Assembly: GCF_001921215.1 (NCBI RefSeq)
Contig: NZ_MSIF01000001.1
Span: 930,001 to 994,000 of the forward strand
DNA: 64,000 bases
Source: Actinophytocola xinjiangensis
Lineage (GTDB): Bacteria; Actinomycetota; Actinomycetes; Mycobacteriales; Pseudonocardiaceae
Direction of reading: 5' to 3'
The notes under the pieces are model-generated. The model searched no databases, had not been told where the DNA came from, and saw nothing but the letters and a program-made list of their open reading frames with translations. Each line of letters begins with the position of its first letter. Position 1 is the stretch's first letter. A program made the position numbers and the translations under genes. Below, one piece after another: positions 12,593 through 21,700 of this stretch.

Positions 12593-13879
12593 ATGTCCAC
12601 CGCCGAGGACGAGCGTGCACCCGGCACGCTGGGACTGCTGAGGGCGAACAGGTCGTTGCGCGCGTTGTTCACCGCGCGGGTGGTGTCCTACGCGGGCGAC
12701 TCGCTCAGCCTGGTCGCGCTCATGCTGTACGTGGCGAGCACGACCGGGCAGGGCCTGGCTGTCGCGCTGCTGCTGCTCGTTGGCGATTTCGTCCCGTCGC
12801 TGCTCGGCCCTGTCACCGGCGCCATCAGCGACCGGTTCGACCTGCGCCGCGTGATGATCGTCTGCGAGGTCGTGCAGGGCGGGCTGATGCTCGCCATCGC
12901 GCTTGCCCTGCCGCCGTTGCCGCTGCTGCTGGTCCTGGTGGGCGTGCGCGGTGTCGCGGGCCAGGTGTTCAAGCCCGCTTCCCGCTCGGCCATCCCGGCC
13001 ATGGTGGGGGAGCGTGACCTGGAGACCGCGAACTCCGCGATCGGCTTCGGCTCCCACTGTGCCGAGGCGTTCGGTCCGCTGGCGGCCGCCGCGTTGCTGC
13101 CGTTCATCGGCATCCAGGGCGTGCTGCTGGTCGACGCGGGGACGTTCCTGTTCTCCGCGGTGGTGCTGCTGGCCCTCGCGCCGCTGCCCCCGGCGACCGA
13201 ACCGGGAACCGGGCCGGGTGGCCTGCTCGCCATGGCGAAGGTGGGTCTGGGCTACATCCTGCGCACCAGGGCGGTGCGGATCATTTCGCTGGGTTTCTGC
13301 GCCGTGGTGATGTTCAACGGCGTGGACGACGTGGCGTTGGTGTTGCTGGCCAAGGACACCTTGCGGTCCGGGGACTCCTCGGTGGGTCTGCTGCTGGGTG
13401 CGGTCGGCATCGGCCTGCTGGTCGGGTATGCGCTGCTGACCCGCTACGGCGCCAGGTTGGCCATGCCAACACTGCTGGTGGGCGGGTTCCTGGTGTCCAG
13501 TGCGGGCAACTTCCTGACCGGTCTGGCCTGGTCGGTGACCGCGGCCTTCGTCGTGCAGGCGGTACGTGGTCTGGGGATCGCCGGCATGGACGTCGCCTCG
13601 TCGACCATGCTGGCGCGGATGGTGCCCGCTGGCATGCTCGGCAGGGTGTTCGGCAACCTGTACGGCGCGATCGGCGTCGCGGCCGCGGCGTCCTACGTCG
13701 GCGGCGGTCTGCTGCTGGACGCGACCAACGCTCCGGTCACGCTGATGATCGCCGGTGGTGGCGGTGTGCTGTTCACGTTGCTGGTGGCGTTCTCGCTACC
13801 CAGGGCGCTGCGCGGGCACATCGACCCGAAGCCCCAGCCTGATGCGGGAGCCGGGCCGTCCCCGGAAAAGCCCGCCTGA
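12593..13879 (+). CDS. Major facilitator superfamily transporter
   Basis: 428 residues from the ATG at 12593, behind GGGGGG. A much longer in-frame extension to 12440 is unlikely because it would cover the regulatory palindrome. Twelve hydrophobic segments can be traced. Between segments 2 and 3 the loop DRFDLRRVMIV matches the MFS loop signature (DRxxRRxxM). The protein resembles the DHA3-type exporters (MdtE/EntS/macrolide efflux group) that move drugs or siderophores out with protons. The N-terminus LGLLRANRSLRALFTARVVSYAGDSL fits that group. The substrate is unknown. It diverges from the YCII/ECF42 operon and might belong to that regulon. Confidence 0.9.
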   Translation: MSTAEDERAPGTLGLLRANRSLRALFTARVVSYAGDSLSLVALMLYVASTTGQGLAVALLLLVGDFVPSLLGPVTGAISDRFDLRRVMIVCEVVQGGLMLAIALALPPLPLLLVLVGVRGVAGQVFKPASRSAIPAMVGERDLETANSAIGFGSHCAEAFGPLAAAALLPFIGIQGVLLVDAGTFLFSAVVLLALAPLPPATEPGTGPGGLLAMAKVGLGYILRTRAVRIISLGFCAVVMFNGVDDVALVLLAKDTLRSGDSSVGLLLGAVGIGLLVGYALLTRYGARLAMPTLLVGGFLVSSAGNFLTGLAWSVTAAFVVQAVRGLGIAGMDVASSTMLARMVPAGMLGRVFGNLYGAIGVAAAASYVGGGLLLDATNAPVTLMIAGGGGVLFTLLVAFSLPRALRGHIDPKPQPDAGAGPSPEKPA

Positions 13880-14008
13880 CACACAAAACCGGACTTCCTG
13901 GACTCTTCCGGCGCGGCCCACCGGGTTGGTGCGTTCCTGTCCGGCGGTCGCCGCGACGTCGCTACCCTGACACCCGGTCAGCGACGGTCAGATGTGGGGG
14001 AGTGGCGG

Positions 14009-15199
14009 TTGTTCGGGATCATCCGGCCGTGCCAGCACCGGTTGTCACCGCGGTTACGGGAGTCGTGGTTGGCACACCTGTGCGGCCTGTGTCTTGCCCT
14101 GCGTGACGACCACGGCCAGTTCGCCCGCGCGGTGACCAACTACGACGGTCTCGTCCTCTCGGCGCTGAGCGAGGCGCAGTCCGCACACGTCAGCGGCCGG
14201 CGGACGGCGGGGCCGTGCCCCTTGCGCGGCATGCGGGCCGCCACCGTCGCCCACGGCGCCGCGCCGCGTCTGGCGGCGGCTGTGTCGCTGGTGCTGGCGT
14301 CGGCGAAGGTCAGTGACCACGTCGATGACCGCGACGGCGCGTTCGGCAGGCAACCGGTCGCCGGCGTGGCGCGCCGGGTGGCCACGCGATGGGCCCGGCA
14401 GGGTGCCGCCACCGGCGAGAGCGTCGGGCTCGACACGGCCGTGCTGCTGGACTCGGTGCTCCGGCAGACCGTGGTGGAGTCGACTGTGGACAGTGGGAGT
14501 TCGGTGCTGATGGCCACCGAGCCGACCGAGACGGCGACCGCCGAGGCGTTCGCGCACACGGCGGTGCTCGCCGGACGGCCCGGCAACACTGGCCCACTGC
14601 GTGAGGCGGGCCGGTTGTTCGGCCGGGTCGCGCACCTGGTGGACGCGGTCGAGGACCTGGCGCAGGACGAGCGACGCGGCGTGTGGAACCCCATCCGGGC
14701 GACCGGCACCGACCTCGGCGAGGTCCGGCGGCTGTGCGAGGACGCGGTCACCGGGGTCCGGTTGGCGCTGCGGGACGTGACGTTCACCGACCGGTCACTG
14801 GTGCACGCCCTGCTGGTGCACGAACTGGAACACGCGGTGAAGCACGCGTTCGGCGACGCCCACGGACATCAGCGGCCGCAGGGCCCGCCGCCGCCGGGGT
14901 CGCACCAGCCACCGTCCCCGGGCTGGCCCCCGCCACCCCCGGGCGGTCCCCCCAGGCCTGACGGGCCGAGGTGGGGCAGGCGACGCGGCACGCTCGCCGG
15001 GTGTGGCATGGCGACACTGATGTGCTGCTCCTGCCAGTACTGCTGCGCAGGCGAGTTCCACGATCCGTGGACCGGGGAGCCGAAGGAGGGCTGGTGCCGC
15101 AACTGCGACTGCTGTGATCCCTCCGGCTGCTGCGACTGCTGTGACTGCTGCGGCGACGACGGCGGTTGTTGCGGCTGTGACTGCTCGTGCGACTGCTGA
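14009..15199 (+). CDS. DUF5685-family protein with cysteine-rich tail
   Basis: About 396 residues from a TTG at 14009, preceded by GGGGGAG. An in-frame GTG lies at 13994. The first residues then read MFGIIRPCQHRL, which is how DUF5685 proteins begin. The N-terminal 280 residues are helical with conserved HLCGLCLALRDDHGQFAR. A Pro/Gly-rich linker (about 295-325) leads to a tail of about 66 residues containing 22 cysteines in CC, CxC and CxxC arrangements (NCDCC, CCDCCDCC, CGCDCSCDC). No membrane segment is seen. The function of the family is unknown. The tail looks like a metal- or cluster-binding segment. A TTA codon at 14054-14056 may put it under bldA-type control. Confidence 0.8.
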   Translation: MFGIIRPCQHRLSPRLRESWLAHLCGLCLALRDDHGQFARAVTNYDGLVLSALSEAQSAHVSGRRTAGPCPLRGMRAATVAHGAAPRLAAAVSLVLASAKVSDHVDDRDGAFGRQPVAGVARRVATRWARQGAATGESVGLDTAVLLDSVLRQTVVESTVDSGSSVLMATEPTETATAEAFAHTAVLAGRPGNTGPLREAGRLFGRVAHLVDAVEDLAQDERRGVWNPIRATGTDLGEVRRLCEDAVTGVRLALRDVTFTDRSLVHALLVHELEHAVKHAFGDAHGHQRPQGPPPPGSHQPPSPGWPPPPPGGPPRPDGPRWGRRRGTLAGCGMATLMCCSCQYCCAGEFHDPWTGEPKEGWCRNCDCCDPSGCCDCCDCCGDDGGCCGCDCSCDC

Positions 15200-15276
15200 T
15201 ACCCGGTTGGTTGCCCAGGCCCTGACTCAGCGAGGGTCGGCGGGCCGACACGCCCCGTCGCCTGCCACCGATCAGG

Positions 15277-15693
15277 TCACGGGTAGTAACCCTCGACGGG
15301 GATCTTCGCCTCCTCGTACAGATGAGGGCCGTCGGTCGGCACCGCGGGGAAGTCGCCCGCGGTACGCAGCTCGCCGAGTTGCTCGCCCGACAGGGCGAAG
15401 ACGACCTGCCCGATCCCGGACCGGGCCAGCGCGCCCGCGCACATGCCGCACGGTTCGCAGCTGGTGTACATGGTGGTGCTCGCCGCCGTCGCCTGGTCCA
15501 GGTTCCGCGCCGCCCAGCGGGCCACCTTCAGTTCGGGGTGCGCGCTGATGTCGTCGTCGGTGAGGGTGGTGTTGCGTTCCTCGACCAGCACCGAGCCGTC
15601 CGGACCGGCGAGCAGCGACCCGAACGGCGGGTTGCCGGCGGCGCGTGCCTCGGCGGCCAGCGCGATCGCCCGCCGCAGGTGTTCCGGGTTCAA
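15277..15693 (-). CDS. Nucleoside/tRNA-type cytidine deaminase-fold protein
   Basis: 138 residues from a TTG at 15693, chosen because AAGGAG lies 5 nt upstream and the codon overlaps the upstream gene's stop (TTGA). The zinc-binding deaminase signature is complete: AHPEL in place of HAE (His ligand, Glu proton shuttle) and TSCEPCGMCAGA (PCxxC ligands). The start, LRRAIALAAEARAAGNPPFGSLLAG, is the usual first helix and strand of nucleoside deaminases (guanine, cytosine or related bases). It is cytoplasmic. It is translationally coupled to an F420-type oxidoreductase, so both may act on one heterocyclic compound. The exact substrate is not predictable. Confidence 0.88.
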   Translation of the reverse strand: MNPEHLRRAIALAAEARAAGNPPFGSLLAGPDGSVLVEERNTTLTDDDISAHPELKVARWAARNLDQATAASTTMYTSCEPCGMCAGALARSGIGQVVFALSGEQLGELRTAGDFPAVPTDGPHLYEEAKIPVEGYYP

Positions 15694-16532
15694 CGGATCT
15701 CCTTCTCTCGCAACGTTTCTCGCACCGCGGCCAGCATGCGCCACGCCGTGTGCGGGTGCCGTGTCTCCTCGGGGTCTCCCGCGTACGGGTCGAGCACGAC
15801 GGCCTGGGCGCCGTCCGCACGGAGCTGTTCGAGGTCGCGGACTACCTGGTCGAGCGTGCCCTCGCCGAGTCGCCTGTCCTCCACGGGCTCATCGGTCAGC
15901 CGCAACAGGATGCGGGGCGCCAGGGCAGGCACCGGGCGGTCCTCGGCGGCGGCGATCCCCGTCAACCGGGCCAGGGACTCCCGCCAGCTGTCGGGGGTCT
16001 GGCGCAGTGGGTGCCAGGCGTCGCCGAGGTGGACCACGCGCCGCAGCGCGCGGTCGCTGTGCCCGCCGATCCAGATCGGGATGTCCCCGCTGCGGTAGCC
16101 CTCGTCCTGCCAGGCCTCGCGGACGGTCGTGATCAGCTCGTCGGTCAGCGCGCCACGGCGGTGGAACGGGACCCCGAGCGCCTCGAACTCCTGGCGGGCC
16201 CAGCCGACGCCAACGCCGAGCACGAGCCTGCCGCCGCTGAGGTCGTTCAGGTTCGCGGCCATCCTGGCGACGAGCAGCGGGTGCCGGTAGGGCGCGATCA
16301 GCACGGTCGTGCCGAGCGTGATCCGTTCGGTGACCCCGGCGAGCCAGGACAGCGTGGTGAACGGGTCGTAGAAGGGCGCCGGGTACTGCGCGGCCACGTC
16401 GGAGGTGATCGCCACATGGTCGGACACCATGAGCAGGTCGAACCCGAGGCCTTCCGCCGTCCGTGCCCAGTCGCGCAGCACGGCGGGACGGGTGCCTGGT
16501 CCGAAGTTGGGGACGTTCACGCCGATCAACAC
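15690..16532 (-). CDS. LLM-class F420-dependent oxidoreductase
   Basis: 280 residues from a GTG at 16532. The protein begins MLIGVNVPNFGPG, the first strand of the luciferase-like barrel. It continues with GFDLLMVSDHVAI, TTVLIAPYRHPLLVARMAANLNDLSGGRLVLGVGVGW and IPIWIGGHSDRALRR, which match the probable F420-dependent LLM family of actinobacteria. These enzymes pass hydride between F420 and a substrate. The stop codon overlaps the start of the deaminase gene (TTGA). It is divergent from an Lrp-type regulator and is its likely target. Confidence 0.9.
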   Translation of the reverse strand: MLIGVNVPNFGPGTRPAVLRDWARTAEGLGFDLLMVSDHVAITSDVAAQYPAPFYDPFTTLSWLAGVTERITLGTTVLIAPYRHPLLVARMAANLNDLSGGRLVLGVGVGWARQEFEALGVPFHRRGALTDELITTVREAWQDEGYRSGDIPIWIGGHSDRALRRVVHLGDAWHPLRQTPDSWRESLARLTGIAAAEDRPVPALAPRILLRLTDEPVEDRRLGEGTLDQVVRDLEQLRADGAQAVVLDPYAGDPEETRHPHTAWRMLAAVRETLREKEIR

Positions 16533-16575
16533 GTGCCCAACACTATGCCGGCGAGCGTCACGAAAGAAGAGACTG

Positions 16576-16605
16576 TCCACGGCGTCACGCGGTTCTCGCC
16601 GTGGA
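16576..16605. promoter_or_regulatory. Perfect 9-bp inverted repeat upstream of the Lrp-type gene
   Basis: TCCACGGCG (16576-16584) and CGCCGTGGA (16597-16605) are separated by 12 nt, between the divergent LLM and Lrp genes. A TAAACT box at 16614-16619 lies 6 nt before the regulator's ATG, which suggests a near-leaderless promoter covered at its -35 region by this repeat. It fits an autoregulatory Lrp operator. Confidence 0.6.
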
Positions 16606-16625
16606 TCTCCCGGTAAACTGGGGGA

Positions 16626-17090
16626 ATGACCGAGAGTCTCGACCCGACCGACTGGGCCATCCTCGCCGAGCTGCAGACGGACGGCCGCCTGGCGCTCACC
16701 GAGCTGGGCCGGCGGGTCAACCTGAGCGCCTCGGCCACGACCGAACGTGTCAGGCGGATGGAGGACGCCGGGATCATCACCGGGTACCGCGCCACCGTCG
16801 ACCTCGACAAGGTCGGGTTCGGGGTGCTGGCGCTCGTGCGCCTGAAGTACCCCGGCAACCAGCACCAGCCGCTGCACCGGCTGCTCACCGAACGTCCCGA
16901 GTTCCTGGAGTGCCTGCGCACCACCGGCGAGGACTGCTACACGGTCAAGGTCGCCGCCACCTCGATGCGGCACCTGGAGCGGATCGTCAACGACCTGACC
17001 TCCCTCGGCACCACCACGACCAACCTCGTCTACAGCCAGACCCTCCCGTACCGCGGCATCGGCGGACCACCGCCGGAGGAACCGACCTGA
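16626..17090 (+). CDS. Lrp/AsnC-family transcriptional regulator
   Basis: 154 residues, the normal size. N-terminal winged helix: LDPTDWAILAELQTDGRLALTELGRRVNLSASATTERVRRMEDAGIITGYRATVD. The C-terminal RAM ligand-binding domain follows, with GEDCYTVKVAATSMRHLERIVNDL and the GTTTTNLVYS strand. Lrp proteins form octamers or hexadecamers that respond to amino acids. It lies divergently from the F420 oxidoreductase/deaminase pair and has a 9-bp inverted repeat in the intergenic region, so local regulation of that pair is likely. The effector is unknown. Confidence 0.93.
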   Translation: MTESLDPTDWAILAELQTDGRLALTELGRRVNLSASATTERVRRMEDAGIITGYRATVDLDKVGFGVLALVRLKYPGNQHQPLHRLLTERPEFLECLRTTGEDCYTVKVAATSMRHLERIVNDLTSLGTTTTNLVYSQTLPYRGIGGPPPEEPT

Positions 17091-17110
17091 CGGCGGCCGG
17101 GGTCGGTACC

Positions 17111-17488
17111 TCAGCCGCCGTACGGTCGGGTGATGATCTCCAGGTTGTGCCCGTTCGGGTCGGTCCAGTACACGCCGCGGCCACCGTCGTTGTGGTTGAT
17201 CGTGCCCGGCCGGCTGTGGTGCGGGTCGGCCCAGTGGTCGAGCCGGCGTTCGGTGATCCGGCCGAAGATCGCGTCGAACTCGTCCTCGGTGACCAGGAAC
17301 GCGTAGTGCTGCTGCTGGATCGGCCCGTCGACCTCCATGACGTCGAGCGACACCCCGTTGGCGCACTGGACCACCAGGAACGGTCCGAACTCGGTCGGCT
17401 CGGGCAGGCCGAGCACATCGCTGAGGAACTCCGCGGTCTCCGTGCGCGAGCGCGCCGACACGATCGTGTGGTTGAGCTGGACCGGCAT
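17111..17488 (-). CDS. VOC-family (glyoxalase/bleomycin-resistance) protein
   Basis: 125 residues from the ATG at 17488. It starts MPVQLNHTIVSARS, has the central HYAFLVTEDEFDAIFGRI block and ends GGRGVYWTDPNGHNLEIITRPYGG, the classic C-terminal VOC signature with the metal-ligand Glu. Possible metal ligands are H7 and the E in LEIIT. The VOC fold covers dioxygenases, isomerases and antibiotic-binding proteins, and the reaction here is not predictable. It follows a SnoaL-like gene with a 2-nt gap, so the two are one operon opposite a TetR regulator. Confidence 0.9.
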   Translation of the reverse strand: MPVQLNHTIVSARSRTETAEFLSDVLGLPEPTEFGPFLVVQCANGVSLDVMEVDGPIQQQHYAFLVTEDEFDAIFGRITERRLDHWADPHHSRPGTINHNDGGRGVYWTDPNGHNLEIITRPYGG

Positions 17489-17490
17489 CG

Positions 17491-17898
17491 CTACCCCTCT
17501 GTTGTCCTGACGAAGGCCGGCTTCTCGCCTGGTGCGATGAGCGGGCCGCTGAACTGGACGTTGGCGATCACCCACCGGCTGTCCCGGCGCACGGCCACCA
17601 CCGCGACGCGGAAGGAGCCGCTGGACTCGTGCCCCATCGCGAAGGTCCGCTGTCGCTGGACGGCCTCGACGATCGCGGTGTCGCCGAAGGTCCGCACCCG
17701 CTGGTCGGACACGGTGAACTCCTCGTTCCTCAGCCCGTTGCGATGCCGCGCCGCCCACTGCTCACCGTCGAGCACGAAGCCCACCGGTCCGATACCGCGG
17801 AAATCCTCGTCGAGGATCTCGCCGTAGGCGTCGACGTCACCCGTTCGTTCCACCTCGGCCCAGCGCTGGACCAACTCGACGACAGCCTGCTCTCCCAT
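17491..17898 (-). CDS. SnoaL-like/NTF2-fold protein
   Basis: 135 residues. The cone-shaped NTF2 fold is suggested by VVELVQRWAEVERTGDVDAYGEILDEDFRGIGPVGFVLDGEQW, followed by the strand pair RVRTFGDTAIVEAVQRQRTF and SGSFRVAVVAVRRDSRWVIANVQFS. Such proteins are either small enzymes (isomerases, cyclases) or ligand binders. GGGAG lies 8 nt before the ATG at 17898. It is the first gene of a two-gene operon with the VOC protein and shares its control region with the divergent TetR regulator. Confidence 0.88.
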   Translation of the reverse strand: MGEQAVVELVQRWAEVERTGDVDAYGEILDEDFRGIGPVGFVLDGEQWAARHRNGLRNEEFTVSDQRVRTFGDTAIVEAVQRQRTFAMGHESSGSFRVAVVAVRRDSRWVIANVQFSGPLIAPGEKPAFVRTTEG

Positions 17899-17946
17899 GA
17901 TTCCACTCCCTCGTCCTCGTCGCCACGTTCTTGGTGTGACTCGATG

Positions 17947-17971
17947 TTTAGAGCCACTCTAAATTTAGAGT
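17947..17971. promoter_or_regulatory. TetR-type operator with three TTTAGAG half-sites
   Basis: TTTAGAG (17947-17953), 3 nt, CTCTAAA (17957-17963), then TTTAGAG (17964-17970). The last two halves form the perfect 16-bp palindrome ACTCTAAATTTAGAGT (17956-17971). It lies midway between the divergent SnoaL/VOC operon and the TetR gene. It is very AT-rich against the background and almost certainly regulatory. Confidence 0.8.
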
Positions 17972-18000
17972 CACCCTACGTCAACTGCTAGGCTCGGGTC

Positions 18001-18633
18001 ATGACGGAACTCGGGCTGCGGGAACGGAAGAAGCAGCAGACGCGCTCCCGGATCCGCGACGCGGCCATCCGACTGTTCGCCGAGCGCGGGTTCGACCAGG
18101 TGCGGGTGGCCGAGGTGGCCCGCGAGGCGGAGGTGTCGGAGGCGACGGTCTTCAACTACTTCGCCAGCAAGGAGGATCTCGTCCACGACGGCATGGCGGA
18201 CTTCGCCGACGGGCTCGTCGAGGCGCTGCGCCTCCGACCGGCCGGCGAGTCACTGCTGAGCGCGTTCCGTACCTACGTGTTGCGCCCCCACGGACTCGCC
18301 GAGGACGACCGGGCGGTCGCGCGAATCGCGACGGTCGCCCGGATCGTGGGGGACAGCCCGACGCTGCGGGCCCGCGAGCGGCAGGTGTTCGACCGGGCGA
18401 CCCGGGCGCTGGCCGAGCTGATCGCGACCGAGAACAACACCCGTGCGGACGACGTCGAGTCGTGGGTGATCGCGAACGCGCTGATGGGAGTGAACCGGGC
18501 ACTGAAGGAACTCGTCCACAGCCAGGCACTGGCGGGCCACAGCGGCAAGCGGATCGCCCAGGACGTGCTCGCCCAGGGCCGGCGAGCCCTGGACATTCTG
18601 GACGAGGGCCTGGCCCGCTACCGAACCGTGTGA
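18001..18633 (+). CDS. TetR/AcrR-family transcriptional regulator
   Basis: 210 residues. The N-terminus RERKKQQTRSRIRDAAIRLFAERGFDQVRVAEVAREAEVSEATVFNYFASKEDLV is a textbook TetR helix-turn-helix with the NYF recognition-helix end typical of the MftR/SCO1463-like group. The C-terminal ligand-binding half is helical and family-variable (TYVLRPHGLAEDDRAVARIA). The gene diverges from the SnoaL/VOC operon with a triple TTTAGAG operator 30 nt upstream of its start, so it should repress both. The ligand is unknown. Confidence 0.93.
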   Translation: MTELGLRERKKQQTRSRIRDAAIRLFAERGFDQVRVAEVAREAEVSEATVFNYFASKEDLVHDGMADFADGLVEALRLRPAGESLLSAFRTYVLRPHGLAEDDRAVARIATVARIVGDSPTLRARERQVFDRATRALAELIATENNTRADDVESWVIANALMGVNRALKELVHSQALAGHSGKRIAQDVLAQGRRALDILDEGLARYRTV

Positions 18634-18680
18634 CCCGCGGCCGGGGCCGGCCACCGCACGCGGTCAGCGGGGACCTTCCG

Positions 18681-18719
18681 GACCCGCCCCACCAACCGCG
18701 CGGGTTGGTGGGGCGGGTC
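18681..18719. terminator. Perfect 17-bp bidirectional terminator hairpin
   Basis: GACCCGCCCCACCAACC (18681-18697) pairs with its exact complement at 18703-18719 around a 5-nt loop. It lies between the convergent TetR gene (ends 18633) and the subtilase gene (ends 18723), so it can stop transcription from both sides. It has no T-run, which is usual for actinomycete I-shaped terminators. Confidence 0.85.
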
Positions 18720-18722
18720 AGG

Positions 18723-21700
18723 TCATGGCCGGGGGAACTGGGTGGTGGCGGAGACCGATCCGGGCGGGTAGCCGCCGGTCGAGACCGTCAGGTCGACGCG
18801 GTAGTCGCCGGCCGGCAGGTCGGTGAGGGGAACCTGTCGTTGGGCCCAGTCGACTCCGCCGCCGCGGACCTGCGCCCCCTCGGTGTCGTACACGCGCAGG
18901 ACGATCTCCTCCGGCTCGCCGGCCAGCCAGCTCAGGCGGGTGAGGTCGTCCAGGGCGTACGTGGCGGGTGGTGTGATACCGACGGTCGTCCCGCTACCGC
19001 GCAACGGCGTGCGTGCCATGACACTGAACGGGATCCCGTGGGCGTCGGTGACCGCCCAGGTGACCCCTTCGGGGGACGCGGTCAGTTCGGCCCGGGCCTT
19101 TCCGCCGTACCGCAGTCGGCCACGCTTCGAGAAGTCGACGGAACGGGTGTCCGACACCGCCAACCAGGAACGCTCGAAGCCCGCGACGACGTGCAGATGG
19201 CGGACCGAGTAGACCCCGGTGGACACCACCAGCCGCCCGGCGGGGAAGGCGAAACCGACGCCGTCCACCTCGGAATGACGGAGGTAGGTCCACGTTTCGT
19301 GGTTCTCGGAGACCTGGTCCACCGACAGGTCGGCCTCGGTCACCGAACCCCGGCCGAGGGAAACGGACACATCCCGCTCCACCCGCACCCGCTTGACCAG
19401 CAAGTATCCGGGCTCCGACCGTGTGGCGGCCCGGGTGACCACCATCGTGTACTCCCCGCTCCCGGTCTGGGTCTCCACGACGGCCACCCCGTCCCGCCCG
19501 GTGACGCCACCCGGCCGCGCGCTCCCGTCGTCCACGAACCGAACCGTGGCCCCCGGCAACGGCCGCCCACCGTGCACAGCGGACACGGCTACCCGGACAA
19601 CGGGCGGGCGAACCCGATACGACACGGCCATATCGCCAACCCGCACGTCATGCCCGCCAACACTCCCGGCCGGCACCACCCACCGAACCTCAGTCGCCGC
19701 ACCGGAAGCCAGTGACACCGACCGAACCTCCCGCGCCACACCATCGACGGTCAACGGCACGTCGTGCGAACCCTCGACCGCGCCGATGTTCGTCACCCTG
19801 GCGCGAACGGTCACCTCGTCACCGGCACGATCGACCGCCAGCTCCGACAGCACGAATCTGGCCGCCCGTTCGGCGGCCGGGAAGCGGTCCACCACGAACG
19901 CGTCCATCGTCCGGTTCCCGTCCCCGGCGACCAGATTCGACGCCGAGCTGTGCAACGCGACCATCCGCCCACCGGCCCCCACCACGGGCTCGATCGAGTC
20001 GCCGTCGGCTCCGTCCAGCACCAGGCTGGTCGTACCCTCGACCAGATCCCGGACGAACACGTCGGTGGCACCGTTGACATCCCCGTCGACCAGGTTCGGC
20101 GCCCCGCTGGAGAAGCCGACATGCCGCCCGTCCGCACTGACCGAACCGCCGACCGAACTTCCGTCGCCGGCCTCTCCCAGTGCCCCGGCCGAGACCAACA
20201 CCGTCCGACCGTCCCGTCGGTCATGGGCGAACACGTCGTAGGTCCCGTTGGTGTCCCCGGCGGCCAGGTTGGACATCAAACCGTGGAACGCCACCACGTT
20301 CCCGTCCTCACTGATCGACGGCGACTGTGCCTCGTGGTCGCCCTGCGTGCCGTCGGAGGCCACCGACACCAGACTCGTCGTCCCGGCGACCAGATCCCGC
20401 ACGAACACGTCCGTCCACCCGTTCTCGTCCCCGTCGACCAGATTCGTCGCGCCGCTGGCGAAAACCAGGAACCGGCCGTCACCACTCAGGTCAGGCGTCT
20501 GCGCGTAACGATCGGACTGACCTCCGGCGCCCAACGAGCCCAGCGCCAGCGTCCCGGCGGCGACGTCGTAGACGAAGACGTCTCCGACCCCGTTGACGTC
20601 CCCCGCCACCAGATCACTGGCCCAGCTGCTGAACGCGACGAACCGCCCGTCCGCGCTGACGACCGGATCCGACGACATCCCGTTCGGGGTGGCGCCCGCC
20701 GGGGTCTGGGAAAGCCGCACGGTCGAACCGGTCTCCCGGTCGTGCAGGAAGACATCGCCCGACGTCCCGGAATCCCCGGCGACGAGGTTGCTCGCGCTGC
20801 TCTCGAACGCCACGAACCGCCCGTCGCCACTGACCGACGGGTTCGACGAGAACCTGTCGCCCTGCGTGCCGTCCGACGCGACCGACACCAGACCGGTGAC
20901 CCCGGTCCGGCGGTCCCGGACGAACACGTCCTGCTGCCCGTTGACGTCGCCGGCGACGATGTTGCCCGCGTAGGAGTCGAACGCCACGAACCGCCCGTCG
21001 GCGCTCATGTCCGGCCTACCGGACGAACTGTCCGAGTCCTCACCCGACACCCCGACCGACGTCCGCTCAACCAGGGCCGGTGACCGCAGTTCGACAGCGA
21101 CGGCCGCGGTTCGACGATCGGTGACGGTGACCGAAACCGGGTCACTGCCGGGCAGGCCGGCCGACGACACCAGCATCACGTGCCTGCCCGGCGGCACCCG
21201 GTCCACCTGGTACCGCCCGTCCTGCCCGGTCACCACGCGCGGCCCACCGAGCACCGTCACGGTCGCGCCCGGGACCCCACGGCCGTCGAAGGTCACCGTG
21301 CCCGAGATCGCGCCGGCCGCCGTCCCGGCCAGTCGGACATCCGCCTCGCCGACGCCGTCGGCCGGGACCGTGACCCGCACGCTCCTGTCCTCGTACGTGC
21401 TGGCGGACACCGTGAGCGTGTGCCTGCCGGCCGACAGCGGCAGCCGGTAGCGTCCGCGTTCGTCGGTGGTCGTGACCTGTCCGGTCGCGGCGTTGGACAC
21501 CGACGCGCCCGGTACCCCGCGCCCGCCGGAGGTCACCGTGCCGGAGGCCGCGCTGGCGCCGGCGACCGCCCGCACCGCCGCGAAACCGTCGATCCGGCCG
21601 GCGCCGATCCGCTCGTTGGGCCGCGCGGCGCCGTGGGCCTCGGTGAACACCGCGGTGTCCCGCAGCGCCGCCATGGCGTCCTCCACGGTCAACCCCGGCA

